A stretch of DNA of 64,000 nt from Streptomyces alfalfae (GCF_004127445.1 NZ_QEXM01000013.1:1-64000), one strand, 5' to 3'. Counted from the stretch's first letter, positions 16,636-25,928 are shown. Made by a program: numbers and translations. The notes: a model not told the origin generated them from the letters alone.

Positions 16636-16920
16636 CCCGCTTCTGATCACAACAACCGCTCCCGGACACTCGCCGCCCTCGCCGCGCTGGGCATGGAGTG
16701 GGCGGGCCCCGTCCCGGCGCCCGAGGCCGCCTCGGAGCCGCCCGTTCAGGAGTCGCCCGCCGCGCAGCCCGCGCCGTCGGCGGCCCCGGTGAAGCGGGCG
16801 GTGCGCGAGCACCACGAGGAGTGTGACGAGGAACTGTACGAGGGCGGGAACTGCACCTGCTGGTCCATCAAGCGGTTCGGGCCGCCATCCGAGCGCGAGG
16901 CTACGGGGACGACTTCTGAC
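16636..16920 (+). pseudogene. C-terminal remnant, helicase-associated-domain-like
   Basis: The frame opens without a start as NNRSRTLAALAALGMEWAGP, a pattern like the end of actinobacterial helicase-associated domains. A Pro/Ala-rich linker follows, then a cysteine-containing acidic block (EECDEELYEGGNCTCW). Near 16905 an alternative frame ends in YGDDF-stop just before a terminator, so a one-base frameshift near the end is likely. Identity is uncertain. Confidence 0.35.
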
Positions 16921-16937
16921 CACTCCCCCATCCCCCT

Positions 16938-16972
16938 GAGACCCCGGGCCTGCCGAGAGGGCCCGGGGTCTC
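16938..16972. terminator. Bidirectional hairpin terminator
   Basis: GAGACCCCGGGCC and GGCCCGGGGTCTC pair perfectly over 13 bp with a 9-base loop, between a plus-strand remnant and the convergent gene at 17001-17192. Confidence 0.75.
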
Positions 16973-17000
16973 GTGCGTCACGGCGTGACGGTGCGGGCCG

Positions 17001-17192
17001 CTACCAGCGGCGCGGGATGGTGACCCGGACCTCCGCCAGGACGACGCCGGTCACCGGGTCGCGGTGGACCGGGACGTAGAGGCCGGCGGTGTCGCCGACC
17101 GTGAACCAGCCGCCGGACCACCGGGCGGCGGTGGTCTTCAGCCCGATCCCGGCGAGCGGGCCGCCCGCGAAACGCACGATGGTCATAGCCAT
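17001..17192 (-). CDS. Small conserved-looking hypothetical protein
   Basis: 63 aa beginning MAMTIVRFAGGPLAGIGLKT, beta-rich, with paired WSGGWFTVGDTAGLYVPVHRD and VVLAEVRVTIPRRW. The ATG follows a strong GAGGAGGT. The size, clean start and following terminator support a real gene. No function recognised. Confidence 0.5.
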   Translation of the reverse strand: MAMTIVRFAGGPLAGIGLKTTAARWSGGWFTVGDTAGLYVPVHRDPVTGVVLAEVRVTIPRRW

Positions 17193-17597
17193 ACCTCCTC
17201 CGGCGGGACTTTCCCGCCTCACCCCTTGGTGGGGCTCGCCGCCCGGAGGACAGCACCAGGGTGTCGGCGACTTCCGTCCCGGCCCGGCCGCCGGGGCCGA
17301 CGGCGGGGGGCGCGGCGGGCCCGGCCGCCGCGCAACCGGATGAGCGCGCCCCGGTCCCCGGCCGCGGCCGTACCGCCCATCCGCCCGTCCTTTACTCCTT
17401 CACTCCAGCCAGGAGAGATGGGCAGAGCGGCCGCAACGGGGATGTCAGCACCCCGGCCACGGCGACACCGGGTGGTGACCAGCGCGAACGCGAGGGAGGC
17501 CCGCCGGGGTCCCGCAACTCGTGGCGCAACCTTCAGCGCAACGCCCGGCGCAACCCCGGGTGCAACGTCGTGCTCCTGGTGGACCGGGGCGCCCGGG
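17193..17597. other. Stretch with no recognised gene
   Basis: Very GC-rich and repetitive in composition (GGC/GCC runs). Open frames here lack ribosome-binding sites or family features. No promoter or structure stood out. Confidence 0.4.
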
Positions 17598-17834
17598 TCA
17601 GGCGGCCCGGACGGCTCTGTGGGCGCGGACCAGCTGGCGCAGCTCGGACCGCGCGGCCGGCACCGAGGGCGCCGTCTCCCAGTGCGGGTGCCACCACAGC
17701 CGTACGGACAGGAGCAGCAGGCGGCGGCGCAGGGCGGTGGTGTCGCGGGGGCGGGGTGCGGCGAGCGCGTCGTAGGTGGCGTTCCAGGCGGCTTGCGTCT
17801 GCACCAGGTCGTCGGGGAAGTCGGTCGCGTCCAT
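17598..17834 (-). CDS. Small hypothetical protein, Streptomyces-type
   Basis: 78 aa starting MDATDFPDDLVQTQAAWNAT, helical and Trp-rich, with TALRRRLLLLSVRLWWHPHW. This arrangement is familiar as a widespread Streptomyces hypothetical of unknown function. Codon use is typical of the genus. An AT-rich promoter-like region lies upstream (17840-17875). Confidence 0.6.
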   Translation of the reverse strand: MDATDFPDDLVQTQAAWNATYDALAAPRPRDTTALRRRLLLLSVRLWWHPHWETAPSVPAARSELRQLVRAHRAVRAA

Positions 17835-18054
17835 CCCGCCATTAGATCGCTTGTTCGAATTATGTGTCACTTCGGACGCGCCGCCGCCGTGGCGTAGCCG
17901 GTGTCCCGTGTCACCGAACTTTGACGCGTGCCATCGAACCTCGACGGACGCGAGTTCATGTCATCGAGGATTGATCGCGCTGGTCAAAGCCCTGACAGCG
18001 ATCATCCGGCCCCATCCATAACCGCGCCACCACACCACCGAAGCGCCGACCGCC

Positions 18055-18963
18055 TCACGGCAAGGGCATTTCCTGCTCAATCCAGTTCGTGATCGATGGG
18101 TGTGAGGGGCGCCAGCCGAGGTCGTGAGCCCGGGTGGCACGTACGCGGCTGTTGGCGCCGAGGGCGTACCGGGAGAAACCCTCCCCCCACGTGGCCGCGG
18201 CGGAATCCAGATCCCACGGCTCCACCGGCCCCAGACCCAGCCGATGGGCGATCGCCTCACCGATATCGGCGAACGAGGCGTCCTCACCGCCCTCCACGAA
18301 GTAGAGGCCCGTGGCCGCGGGGTCGGTGAGCGCCAGGTGGTACAGGTCGGCCATGTCATCGAGGTGCACTGTCGACCAGCGGTTCAGGCCGCGTCCGACG
18401 ACGCGGACGGTCTTGCTGGCCTGGGCCTGTGTGACCAGCGGCGGGATCAGCACGGTCTGCGGGCGCGGTCCCGTGCCGTTGCCGTAGATCAGCGAGTTGC
18501 ACAGCACCACCGAACGCACTCCCGCCGCACCGGCATCGACGACGGAGCGGTCGATGGCGTACCGGGCCCGCCGGATCTCGTGGTCCCCCGGGCTGAAAGG
18601 CTTCGCGTCGTCGAAGACCACCTCGGATTCGTACTGGCCCTGGGCGTCGTCACCGATGACGCTGGTCCCGCTGGTGTGGATCAACACCTTGCCCGAACCC
18701 CGCAGGGCGTCGACGAAGGCGTCCACAGCGCCGCGGTGATCGCTGTGCGCGGCATTGATGACCGCGTCGGCGCGGTCGGCCTCTCGCTTGAGCAGCGCCG
18801 CGTCGTCGAGGTCCCCGACGACCGGTGCGATGCCGGCGGCGGCGAGAGCGTCGACCACGCCGGGCGTGCGGGTCAAGCCGCGCACCGTGTGCCCCTCGCG
18901 GATCAGACGGCGGGCTACAGCTCCGCCGATATAGCCGCCGGCACCGGTGAGAAAGACGTCCAT
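18055..18963 (-). CDS. NAD-dependent epimerase/dehydratase-family protein
   Basis: 302 aa extended short-chain dehydrogenase fold. The Rossmann motif TGAGGYIGG is at residues 6-14. SGTSVIGD supplies the Ser region. The usual YxxxK motif appears replaced by RRARYAIDRSV, so catalysis may be atypical; such proteins often act as NAD(P)-binding reductases or regulators. AGGAG sits 5 bp before the second of two adjacent ATGs, which is chosen. It follows a SnoaL-like gene in the same direction with a gap of about 35 bp. Confidence 0.8.
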   Translation of the reverse strand: MDVFLTGAGGYIGGAVARRLIREGHTVRGLTRTPGVVDALAAAGIAPVVGDLDDAALLKREADRADAVINAAHSDHRGAVDAFVDALRGSGKVLIHTSGTSVIGDDAQGQYESEVVFDDAKPFSPGDHEIRRARYAIDRSVVDAGAAGVRSVVLCNSLIYGNGTGPRPQTVLIPPLVTQAQASKTVRVVGRGLNRWSTVHLDDMADLYHLALTDPAATGLYFVEGGEDASFADIGEAIAHRLGLGPVEPWDLDSAAATWGEGFSRYALGANSRVRATRAHDLGWRPSHPSITNWIEQEMPLP

Positions 18964-18997
18964 CATGACTCCTGACGATGTTGGGGTGGTGGGGGTG

Positions 18998-19492
18998 TCA
19001 GCTGCGGAAGCGGCCTGCGGCACGCAGGGCTTCGTCCAGCGGCAGGCGCTGCTGTCGGTCGCCGAACTCGCAGATGCGCGTGATGCGCCCCTCGTGGACC
19101 GTCACCTGGAGGCAGCGTGAAATGCGCACCGGGCTGCCGTTCTCCCATTCGCCCGAAGCGGTGGCGGCCAGAGCGAAGCCGTGGTGGTCGACGTGGAGGG
19201 ACCAGATGCGGTCGGCGTGGTTCCTCACGAGGTCGGCGGTCGCACGGAGCATCCGCAGCATCGCACCCGCGAACTCATCGCCGGGAAGTGACACGGTCTC
19301 GTGATCGAAGCTGTGCCAGACCTCCACGGTCTCGGCGAAGAGCAGATCGAACTCCGGGTCCACCTGCGTAAGGCCGTATGTCCTGGTGAACCGGTTGGCG
19401 ACTTGGCGCACAGCGGCCAGGCAGGCGGACGACTCGGAGTCCTGCTCCTCGGGTTGGCTCGCAACGGCTGCGGCTATGTCACTGCTGGTCAT
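18998..19492 (-). CDS. SnoaL/NTF2-like protein
   Basis: 164 aa alpha+beta cone protein: helices around LAAVRQVANRFTRTY, then strands with VEVWHSFDHETVSLPG, a hydrophobic pocket and the C-terminal VTVHEGRITRICEFGD. Members of this superfamily act as small isomerases, dehydratases or ligand-binding proteins. It leads the operon with the epimerase-like gene, so the pair may modify one small molecule. Confidence 0.7.
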   Translation of the reverse strand: MTSSDIAAAVASQPEEQDSESSACLAAVRQVANRFTRTYGLTQVDPEFDLLFAETVEVWHSFDHETVSLPGDEFAGAMLRMLRATADLVRNHADRIWSLHVDHHGFALAATASGEWENGSPVRISRCLQVTVHEGRITRICEFGDRQQRLPLDEALRAAGRFRS

Positions 19493-19880
19493 CGTTGCCC
19501 TCTCGTACCTACCCCCATGCAGTTAGGGGCGCTCGAGAACCAGCGTCCGTGTAACCGGGCCAATGCGCGAAGGCGCCTTGCTGCTATGGCAAATTTGCCG
19601 ATCGGGTGGTCTCACGTGACGCGGTGGCACATGTCCCTGGGGCGACCATGGGCCTCTGGCCTGCCCATACCCGCCGGTCTCTTTCCCACAAGGCCAGAGG
19701 AAGCACACGAACTGCCCTGAAGGTGACTCTCGTGGGCTCGCCCGCCCACTGCCACGACCGCACCTGCCGCCTCTCGTGACCTGCGCCACTCGAACTACGA
19801 TGGCACGCGCTCAAATTTCGATGGCACGGGACAGCCGAGTGTCGGGCAGCGCCTCCGTACGAGGGCGTGCCCGGCGGCGT

Positions 19881-20240
19881 CCTACTCCGGGCCGGGGTCG
19901 CGCAGCGGGTTGCGGTGACCGCAGTCCCAGCACTTCACGGTCTCCGGGAGCCGCTCGTAGCGCGTGCCGGGGACGCCGAAGGAGCCGTCGATGCGGAATC
20001 CGCCGCATCCCTGGCAGGGGGTTGTCGAGCGCGGCCGTCAGCTTCTGCTCGCCCGTTCGTCCCAGCCGCCGCCACACCTCCGCGTCCGCGCCGTGCTCCT
20101 GGAGCTGCTCCAGGGTGGTGACGACGACGGGCGCCGCCTGGCGGGAGTCGAGCGCGGTGACCGCCTTCGCGTAGAGGGAGCCGTAGCGGCGCGGCGCCCA
20201 GTAGCGGCGGCCGTCCTCTTCCAGCACGGCAACCGTGCTG
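19881..20240 (-). pseudogene. 3' remnant ending in a zinc-ribbon-like motif
   Basis: Coding sense in one frame (SLYAKAVTALDSRQAAPVVV, then TTLEQLQEHGADAEVWRRLG) shifts near 19998 to another ending PCQGCGGFRIDGSFG and VKCWDCGHRNPLRDPGPE before a stop at 19881. The paired Cys motifs look like a zinc ribbon. The 5' end is lost where it abuts the broken ArsR gene. I do not recognise the parent gene. Confidence 0.4.
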
Positions 20241-21255
20241 GTGACCTTCCCGTGTGTGCTGCAACAGCCCTTCCGCCTCTGCCGTGCGCCGGTAGTGGAC
20301 GCTGGCTCCGGCCCGTGTGCGGGCCAGCAGCCCGGCCCGGTACAGCCGGGTGAGGTGGTACGAGACGGTGGACGGGCTCAGGTGGTGGCGGGCGGCCAGT
20401 TGGGTGGTGGTACGCGGGCGGCACAGGCTCGCGAGAAGCATCAGCCGGGTGTGCCCGAGTACTTCGCCCAGCACTTCGGCCGTGCCCTCTGCGGCTGGCC
20501 GCCGCGGGATGCCCGAGCGGGCAGTGGGGTAGATCAGGTAGCGGCCGTGCGGGCAGTGGGGATCGGGGCCGAGGTACCAGCGGTGTGCGAACCACGAGGG
20601 GATCAGGGTGACGCCGCCGACTTGGTCGGTTTCGTCGACGTCGCCGTCGAGGCGGATGGTGTGCTCGTCATAGGCCACTGCCGGGTGCAATGACGAGATG
20701 GCGGCCCCCGGGCCGTGCCGGACGGTGATGCCGGCCCGGTGGGTGATGTCCGCCTCGGCGTGGTCCCGAATTTCGGACCAGTGCGGCGCGAGGCACTGCT
20801 CCCAGAAGATGGCGAGCTCGTCGGCCAGTTGTCGCGCGCAGGCGTGCTCCCCCGCGTCCAGGAATGAGCGCAACGAAGACTGCGCTTCCTCGGCTTGTCT
20901 TGCGTGTCGCCAGTCGCATCCGTTCAGCAGCTCCTGCAACAGCTCGGCGAAGTGCGGTGTCGAGGTGTCGAGGTGTCGGCAAGCTGATGCGATTCGGCTT
21001 GGATGTCGGAGCTGATGACCGGCAGATCCATCAGGAACAGCTCCGGCGGCAAGCGGTAGCGGCCAGTGAACAGAGCGGACAACAGGGGCAGTCTGCGCCC
21101 TACTGCCGGGTCTCTCGCCGCGCGCCCCCAGGGGGCTCCGTGCGCACAGGGCGGGGCGTGAGGTGGTGGCGTACCGCTACCGCGGTTTCCACCACAGGCG
21201 ACACAGCGAACCGGGTGTCTGCGAGCGCGTCCGGGTTCATCTGCAACCGAATCAT
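20240..21255 (-). pseudogene. ArsR-family regulator, frameshifted
   Basis: The parts of one regulator lie in three frames. The start is MIRLQMNPDALADTRFAVSP at 21255. The middle is LLSALFTGRYRLPPELFLMD near 21040. The body from about 20940 includes DWRHARQ, LAPHWSEIRDHAEADI and the helix-turn-helix LAARHHLSPSTVSYHLTRLY with ARTRAGASVHYRRT. At least two frameshifts separate them, and the 3' end is fused to an unrelated fragment. Intact relatives are about 330 aa transcriptional repressors with an N-terminal DUF5937-type domain. Confidence 0.65.
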
Positions 21256-21419
21256 TGAGCCGATCCCCCTCTTCAGGCTCTTTGTGCCGACGCACTGCGG
21301 GTAGCTCGCGCATGCGAGTGCGTCGTCCTGTCCCTGCCGTGTCCGGTCTCGCACGACCTGCGTCAGGTCCCGCGTTTGGCGTGGCGGGACCTGGCTGCCC
21401 CGGGCCCCGGGGCGTCGGT

Positions 21420-21974
21420 TCAGCCCGGGCTCGGGGCCTTGGTGACCGTCTGGAAGGTGCGCCGGGAGAAGACCATGGGGTCGGCTTCAGGACGTTGGAT
21501 GCGGGCGTCGGTCGCTGTGCCGATGACCAGGGTGTGATCGGCCACGGTGACGCGCTGCCGCAGGCTGCAGTCGAGTACGGCGAGGCTCTGGGTGAGGACC
21601 GGATTCCCGGTCACCGGCGAGGGCCGCCACGGCACCTGGAGAAAGGGGTCCTCCTCGGGGTCGGAGCGGGCGAACAGCAGGGCGAGTTCTGTCTGGTCGG
21701 CGGCGAGGATGTTGACGGTGAAGCCCGTCACGGACTGCAGGATCCCGTGCGTGACGGTGTCACGGTGCACGGCGGCCAGAACGGTGGGCGGATGCAGCGA
21801 GACCGACATGAACGCGTTCGCCGTCATCCCGTGCGGGCCCGCGGGGCCTGTCGTGGTCAGGACGGTGACACCGGTCGGGAAGTGGCGCATGACATCACGG
21901 AAGCCCTCCCCCGAGGCGTTCCACACCGGCGGCGCGACGCAGCGCTTGGCGGGTTCGGCGGACCCGGTCACCAT
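21420..21974 (-). CDS. Flavin reductase family protein
   Basis: 184 aa. The FMN-binding split-barrel reads FRDVMRHFPTGVTVLTT, GMTANAFMSVSLHPPTV, and near the end VADHTLVIGTATDA. Such proteins supply reduced flavin to a two-component monooxygenase. It starts inside the last codons of the luciferase-like monooxygenase gene (7-bp overlap), the expected partner. Confidence 0.85.
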   Translation of the reverse strand: MVTGSAEPAKRCVAPPVWNASGEGFRDVMRHFPTGVTVLTTTGPAGPHGMTANAFMSVSLHPPTVLAAVHRDTVTHGILQSVTGFTVNILAADQTELALLFARSDPEEDPFLQVPWRPSPVTGNPVLTQSLAVLDCSLRQRVTVADHTLVIGTATDARIQRPEADPMVFSRRTFQTVTKAPSPG

Positions 21975-22975
21975 GCGGGCGCCTGCGGCTCGGGGCCCGC
22001 AAGAGCGGGGAAGTGCGGGACGACCTCCTCGATGAGCTGGGCCACCGCCTCGGCCGCGGGACGGCGGCCGTGCTGCACGCCAAGGGCGGCGTGGTTGACG
22101 CCCCGCTCCTGCCACCGGTGCAGGTGCTCGATCAGCGCCTGGGTACCGATCCGCAGGACGAAGCCGCCGCGCAGGGACTGCGGCGCGGTGTGCGGGTCCT
22201 CGGCCAGGTCGAGCCACTCGTTGGTGGCGACCGGCTTGAACCGGCCCCCGGGGATCAACTGCCGCCAGGCGGCCACCTTGCGCCCCAGTGCGCCGATGCC
22301 CGCGACGGAATTCGGTGAGCCCGGGTGGATCAGCCAGCCGTCCGCCTGTTCGGCGATCCACTGCGGCTCCTGCTGCGAGGAACCGGTGACCAGCAGGGGG
22401 ATCCGGCCGGTGACGGGTTTGGGCAGTACGTCCAAGCCGCCGCCCATGCGGCCGAGCGCGGAGGAGATACCGGGAGCGGTGTTCTGTGTCAGCTCGCGGA
22501 ACCAGTGAAAGGCCTCCCGATAGCGCTCCGCGCGCTCGGAGTGGTCGATACCGTAGGCGGGGAACTCCGAGCCCCGGTCGCCCGATGCCGCCCCCAGGAC
22601 CAGGCGCCCGCCGCTGAGCTGGTCGATGGACGCGCTCTGCTTGGCCAGGTCGATGGGGTGGCGCAGGGTGAAGACCGCGCTGCCCGCCGCCAGGGAGAGG
22701 CGCCGGGTACGCGCGGCCAGCCAGGCGAGATAGGTCCAGGGGTCATAGACCTGGCCGACGTCGCCGAACCCGGGGTCATACAGCGGGACATCGCGCACCC
22801 ACAGCGCCGACAACGGCGAGGCGTCAGCACGCTGGATCACTTCCGCCTGGCCCGCCATGGCCTTCATGTCGCCGCTGTAGGGCCACAGCGGCAGGAAGAG
22901 ACCGAGGGTCAGCCGCCCGGGAGTGAACATGCGCGCGAACCCGGGATGGGCTGCGAACGCGGACACGTCGTCCAT
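21968..22975 (-). CDS. Luciferase-like flavin-dependent monooxygenase
   Basis: 335 aa TIM-barrel of the bacterial luciferase/LLM class: LGLFLPLWPYSGDMKAM at the first strand, ALWVRDVPLYDPGFGDVGQVYDPW, LAAGSAVFTLRHP and the flavin-site GRLVLGAASGDRG. It probably oxidises a small molecule using reduced flavin from the following reductase. The ATG at 22975 follows GGAGGTGTG. It is divergent from a TetR gene with a 28-bp perfect palindrome abutting the promoter side, so induction by its substrate is likely. Confidence 0.85.
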   Translation of the reverse strand: MDDVSAFAAHPGFARMFTPGRLTLGLFLPLWPYSGDMKAMAGQAEVIQRADASPLSALWVRDVPLYDPGFGDVGQVYDPWTYLAWLAARTRRLSLAAGSAVFTLRHPIDLAKQSASIDQLSGGRLVLGAASGDRGSEFPAYGIDHSERAERYREAFHWFRELTQNTAPGISSALGRMGGGLDVLPKPVTGRIPLLVTGSSQQEPQWIAEQADGWLIHPGSPNSVAGIGALGRKVAAWRQLIPGGRFKPVATNEWLDLAEDPHTAPQSLRGGFVLRIGTQALIEHLHRWQERGVNHAALGVQHGRRPAAEAVAQLIEEVVPHFPALAGPEPQAPAW

Positions 22976-22980
22976 CACAC

Positions 22981-23008
22981 CTCCACTAGATCGATCGATC
23001 TAGTGGAG
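22981..23008. promoter_or_regulatory. 28-bp perfect palindromic operator
   Basis: CTCCACTAGATCGA followed by its exact complement TCGATCTAGTGGAG. It lies 6 bp before the monooxygenase ATG and 43 bp from the divergent TetR ATG. A TetR dimer is the likely ligand. Confidence 0.7.
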
Positions 23009-23019
23009 CTTAGCAGACT

Positions 23020-23037
23020 GAATCGATCGATCTATTC
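23020..23037. promoter_or_regulatory. Second operator half of the TetR intergenic region
   Basis: GAATCGATCGATCTATTC is an 18-bp inverted repeat with one mismatched pair and the same GATCGATC core as the 28-bp palindrome. It is 15 bp before the TetR start, so autoregulation is likely. Confidence 0.6.
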
Positions 23038-23051
23038 GGTAATCTGGTGTC

Positions 23052-23666
23052 ATGAAACCCGCAGTTCCCACAGAGCAGACGCCGACCGAACGGGTGGAGC
23101 CCGGTGACACCCGCAGCCGGCTCGTCATGGCCACGGCCACGCTGCTGCAGCGCCAGGGGTACGAGGGCACAAGCATCAAGCAGATCCTCCAAGAGGCAGC
23201 GGCCACCTACGGTTCCCTGTACCACCACTTCCCGCAGGGCAAGGAGGAACTGGCCGCCGAAGCACTGCGCTTCGGCGCCGCAGAATTCACCGATCTGCTG
23301 CGCCAGGGCCTGTCCAGCTCCGAAGACCCCGCCGAGGCCGTCGCCAACTGCGCCCACCTGATGGCCGACTCTTTGCGCGACTCCGACTGGGCCGACGGAT
23401 GCCCCGTCGCAGCCACCGCACTGGAGATCATCGGCCGCTCCCCGCTCATCCAGCGGACCTCGGACGAAGCACTGCGGGAATGGCAAGAGTTGATCGCGGA
23501 CACACTCCACCGCGGCGGGCACACGCAGGACCACGCCGCCGCGCTGGCCTGCACCATCCTGTCGGCACTCGAGGGCGCCGAACTGCTCAGCCGCGTCTCC
23601 AGCGACGACGCGCCGCTGCGCCTCGCGGCGCAGCACCTCGCCATCCTGACCCACGCCGGGCTATGA
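23052..23666 (+). CDS. TetR-family repressor
   Basis: 204 aa. The N-terminal TetR domain reads SRLVMATATLLQRQGYEGTS, IKQILQEAAATYGSLYHHFP and QGKEELAAEAL; the C-terminal ligand domain is helical, with the DWADGCPVAATALEI pattern of the TetR_C_33/LmrA-like group. It is divergent from the flavin monooxygenase pair and should repress both directions through the GATCGATC palindromes. Confidence 0.85.
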   Translation: MKPAVPTEQTPTERVEPGDTRSRLVMATATLLQRQGYEGTSIKQILQEAAATYGSLYHHFPQGKEELAAEALRFGAAEFTDLLRQGLSSSEDPAEAVANCAHLMADSLRDSDWADGCPVAATALEIIGRSPLIQRTSDEALREWQELIADTLHRGGHTQDHAAALACTILSALEGAELLSRVSSDDAPLRLAAQHLAILTHAGL

Positions 23667-23895
23667 CGGCCCCGGGCATCAGACGTCGGTGCATCCGGCC
23701 CCGTCGAGAACCTTCACCCATACCTGCTCTTGGAGAACCCATTTGGCGCAGCGAGGCCAGCTCGCCCTCGGGTGTCTTGGTGGGGGTGCCGGCTGCCACC
23801 AGGACCGGCTGGGCACGAGCGCCATTCACGTAGTGAGCCAGGATGGAGAAGGCCAGTCGCCCGCCTGGCTTGAGAGGTCGTTGTCTCCCGTTGTT

Positions 23896-24312
23896 TCATC
23901 CCGGAATCTGGTGATTGGCCTGCGATGTCGGGTCGCGCCAGGAGATGGTGTTCTCGCCGGTGAGACGGCGGGCCATGAGATCGGTCATGGCGAGGTGGAC
24001 CACCGCTTCGGAGCGGGTGGGCAGGGTTTCGTAGCCGCGGGCCGGGCGTCGGTGGAGCATGAGCCAGCCGTAGGTCCCCTCGACCGTCCACCGTTTCGGG
24101 ATCGGTGTGAAGCCCCTGGTGCCAGGCTTGCGGGCGGTGATTTCCATGTCGATGCCGAGGGTTGCGGCGTGCTCGACGAGGTGCTGGCGGTAGCCGCCGT
24201 CGACCCAGACCTTGCGGATGCCGGGGTGCTCGGCGGCGACGTGGTCAAGGAGCCGGGCCGCCGGCGACGGAGTCCTGCACGCTCGCCGCGGTGACCAGCA
24301 CGGCGAGGGTCG
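23896..24312 (-). pseudogene. IS5-family transposase C-terminal fragment
   Basis: On the minus strand TLAVLVTAASVQDSVAGG shifts frame near 24260 into RLLDHVAAEHPGIRKVWVDG, GGYRQHLVEHAA and the catalytic-Glu block WTVEGTYGWLMLHRRPARGY. The N-terminal half is missing where it abuts another IS5 copy in the opposite direction. Confidence 0.7.
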
Positions 24313-24990
24313 GTGACGGTGGTGGGCAGGCCGTCGCTGAGTCGGCGGCGGTTGATCGACGGGATCCGTTGGCGGGTGCGGACGGGTGCTCCATGGCGGG
24401 ATCTGCCGGCTGAGTACGGTCCGTGGCAGGCGGTCTGCGGACTCTTCCGTCGCTGGCAGCGCGGTGGTGCCTGGGCAGTCGTCCTGACGGGGCTGCAAGC
24501 CCGTGCGGACGCCGCCGGACTGATCACGTGGGACGTGAACGTCGACTCCACGATCTGCCGCGCCCATCAGCACGCGGCCGGCGCCCGGCGCGACGGCCGA
24601 GCCCAGAAGGAATCCCCGGGCGGCCATCGGGCTGAGCCCGACGACCACGGGCTGGGCCGCTCGCGCGGCGGCTGGGCCACAAGGAACCACCTGGCCTGCG
24701 AGCAGCGGCAGAAACCGTTGACCGTTCTGGTCACAGCAGGTCAGCGGGGTGACAGTCCGCAGTTCACCGCCGTGCTGGAGGCCATCCGGGTTCCCCGCCT
24801 CGGGGTGGGCCGGCCGCGGGTCCGGACGTTGCGGGTGCGGGTGCGGGGTGACAAGGCGTACTCGTCGCGGGCGAACCGTGCCTACCTGCGTCGGCGCGGG
24901 ATCCGCTGCACGATCCCGGAACCCGCTGATCAGGCCGGGCACCGCAAGCGCCGGGGACGGTCCGGCGAGCGGCCTCCGGCGTTCGACCGC
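24313..24990 (+). pseudogene. IS5-family transposase N-terminal fragment
   Basis: The frame holds LSRRRLIDGIRWRVRTGAPW, RDLPAEYGPW, WDVNVDSTICRAHQHAAG with the first catalytic Asp, and RVRGDKAYSSRANRAYLRRR with the second. It then breaks at ERPPAFD before the Glu block. The extreme N-terminus is also missing. It is truncated at both ends by neighbouring sequence. Confidence 0.7.
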
Positions 24991-25450
24991 GAGGAACGCA
25001 CCCGGCACGCAGCCCTGTGGCCGCACCTCACCGCCTGGGCAGATCACAGCCTCATCGCCAGCAACCTCGCCAACCAGCGCGATGGCCAGCACCACAAGGC
25101 CCCGCTGAGTGACGAAGAACAGCAGATGTGGACCGAGCGGGCCCAGGCCGCGCAGCAGCGCGGCGAGCTGGACCGGACCGAGTCGTGGTACGCCGCCGGC
25201 GGGCAGCCGATCACCCCCGCCCACCTGGTCGAGGACGACGACTGCACCGTGGTCGCGCTACGAGGCGACCCGGATACAGATCGAGTTCCCCATCCGCGAA
25301 GTCGAAGAGGCAGCCGAGTGCCTGGGCGCGGCCGTCGCCGTCCTGCCCCCGCACCGCACCCCCGTGTTGCGCACCCGCCCGCGCCCGGCCGTGGACACCA
25401 CACCGCCCGCACCGCCACCCCGTGCCAGCACGACCACCCGCCACCGCTAG
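24990..25450 (+). pseudogene. Unrecognised gene fragment fused to IS5
   Basis: Immediately after the IS5 breakpoint the same frame continues with non-transposase sequence (ALWPHLTAWADHSLIASNLA, SDEEQQMWTERAQAAQQRGE, PITPAHLVEDDDCTVVA). Near 25258 the coding sense shifts to a second frame (RYEATRIQIEFPIREVEEAA to a stop at 25450). It looks like the 3' half of a gene of unknown function whose start was lost to the IS. Confidence 0.4.
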
Positions 25451-25481
25451 GAGTTGTCGCCAGATATCACTTCGCCTCGCC

Positions 25482-25928
25482 TCACCTCGCCTCGGCGCGG
25501 AGGGTGAGGGCGGCCGGGCTGACGTTCCAGCTGTCGTAGGTGCCCGGTGAGTCCTGGACGACGGTCAGGGTGCGGTTGGGAGTGCTTTCCCAGGTCACCG
25601 TGCCGGTGGGCGAGCGCTTGATGTACTTGTACTGCACGGTGGTTCCAACGGGCAGTCGGACACTGGTCGACCAGCGAGGATAGGAACTCGCGGTCGTGCC
25701 GAGAGGGACGGCCTCGGCCGGGTCCCAGGAGCCCAGTTCCGGAGCGTCGCCGGAGATGAACAGGGTCTCGCCTTCCGTGGTGGCCTGCACCCGGAAGCTG
25801 ATGGAGGCGCCCTGCGTCGTGGCTGCCCGGGCATGGGGGGCCGTGCCGACGAGCAGTACCGCGAGCAGTGCGACGAGCATGAGCGTCGACCGCCAGGCGG
25901 CCGGTGCGTTGTTGCGTATGGAGAGCAC
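25482..25928 (-). CDS. Secreted stand-alone starch-binding domain (CBM20) protein
   Basis: 148 aa from a GTG after GAAGGGAATGAC. A signal peptide (hydrophobic TLMLVALLAVLLVGTA, then a likely cut after APHARA) leads directly into one CBM20 domain: SFRVQATTEGETLFISGDAP, the core ELGSWDPAEAVPL, VQYKYIKRS, and WESTPNRTLTV. CBM20 normally ends amylases; here no catalytic domain is present. It may bind extracellular starch or glycogen, or be the relocated tail of an amylase. Confidence 0.75.
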   Translation of the reverse strand: MLSIRNNAPAAWRSTLMLVALLAVLLVGTAPHARAATTQGASISFRVQATTEGETLFISGDAPELGSWDPAEAVPLGTTASSYPRWSTSVRLPVGTTVQYKYIKRSPTGTVTWESTPNRTLTVVQDSPGTYDSWNVSPAALTLRAEAR

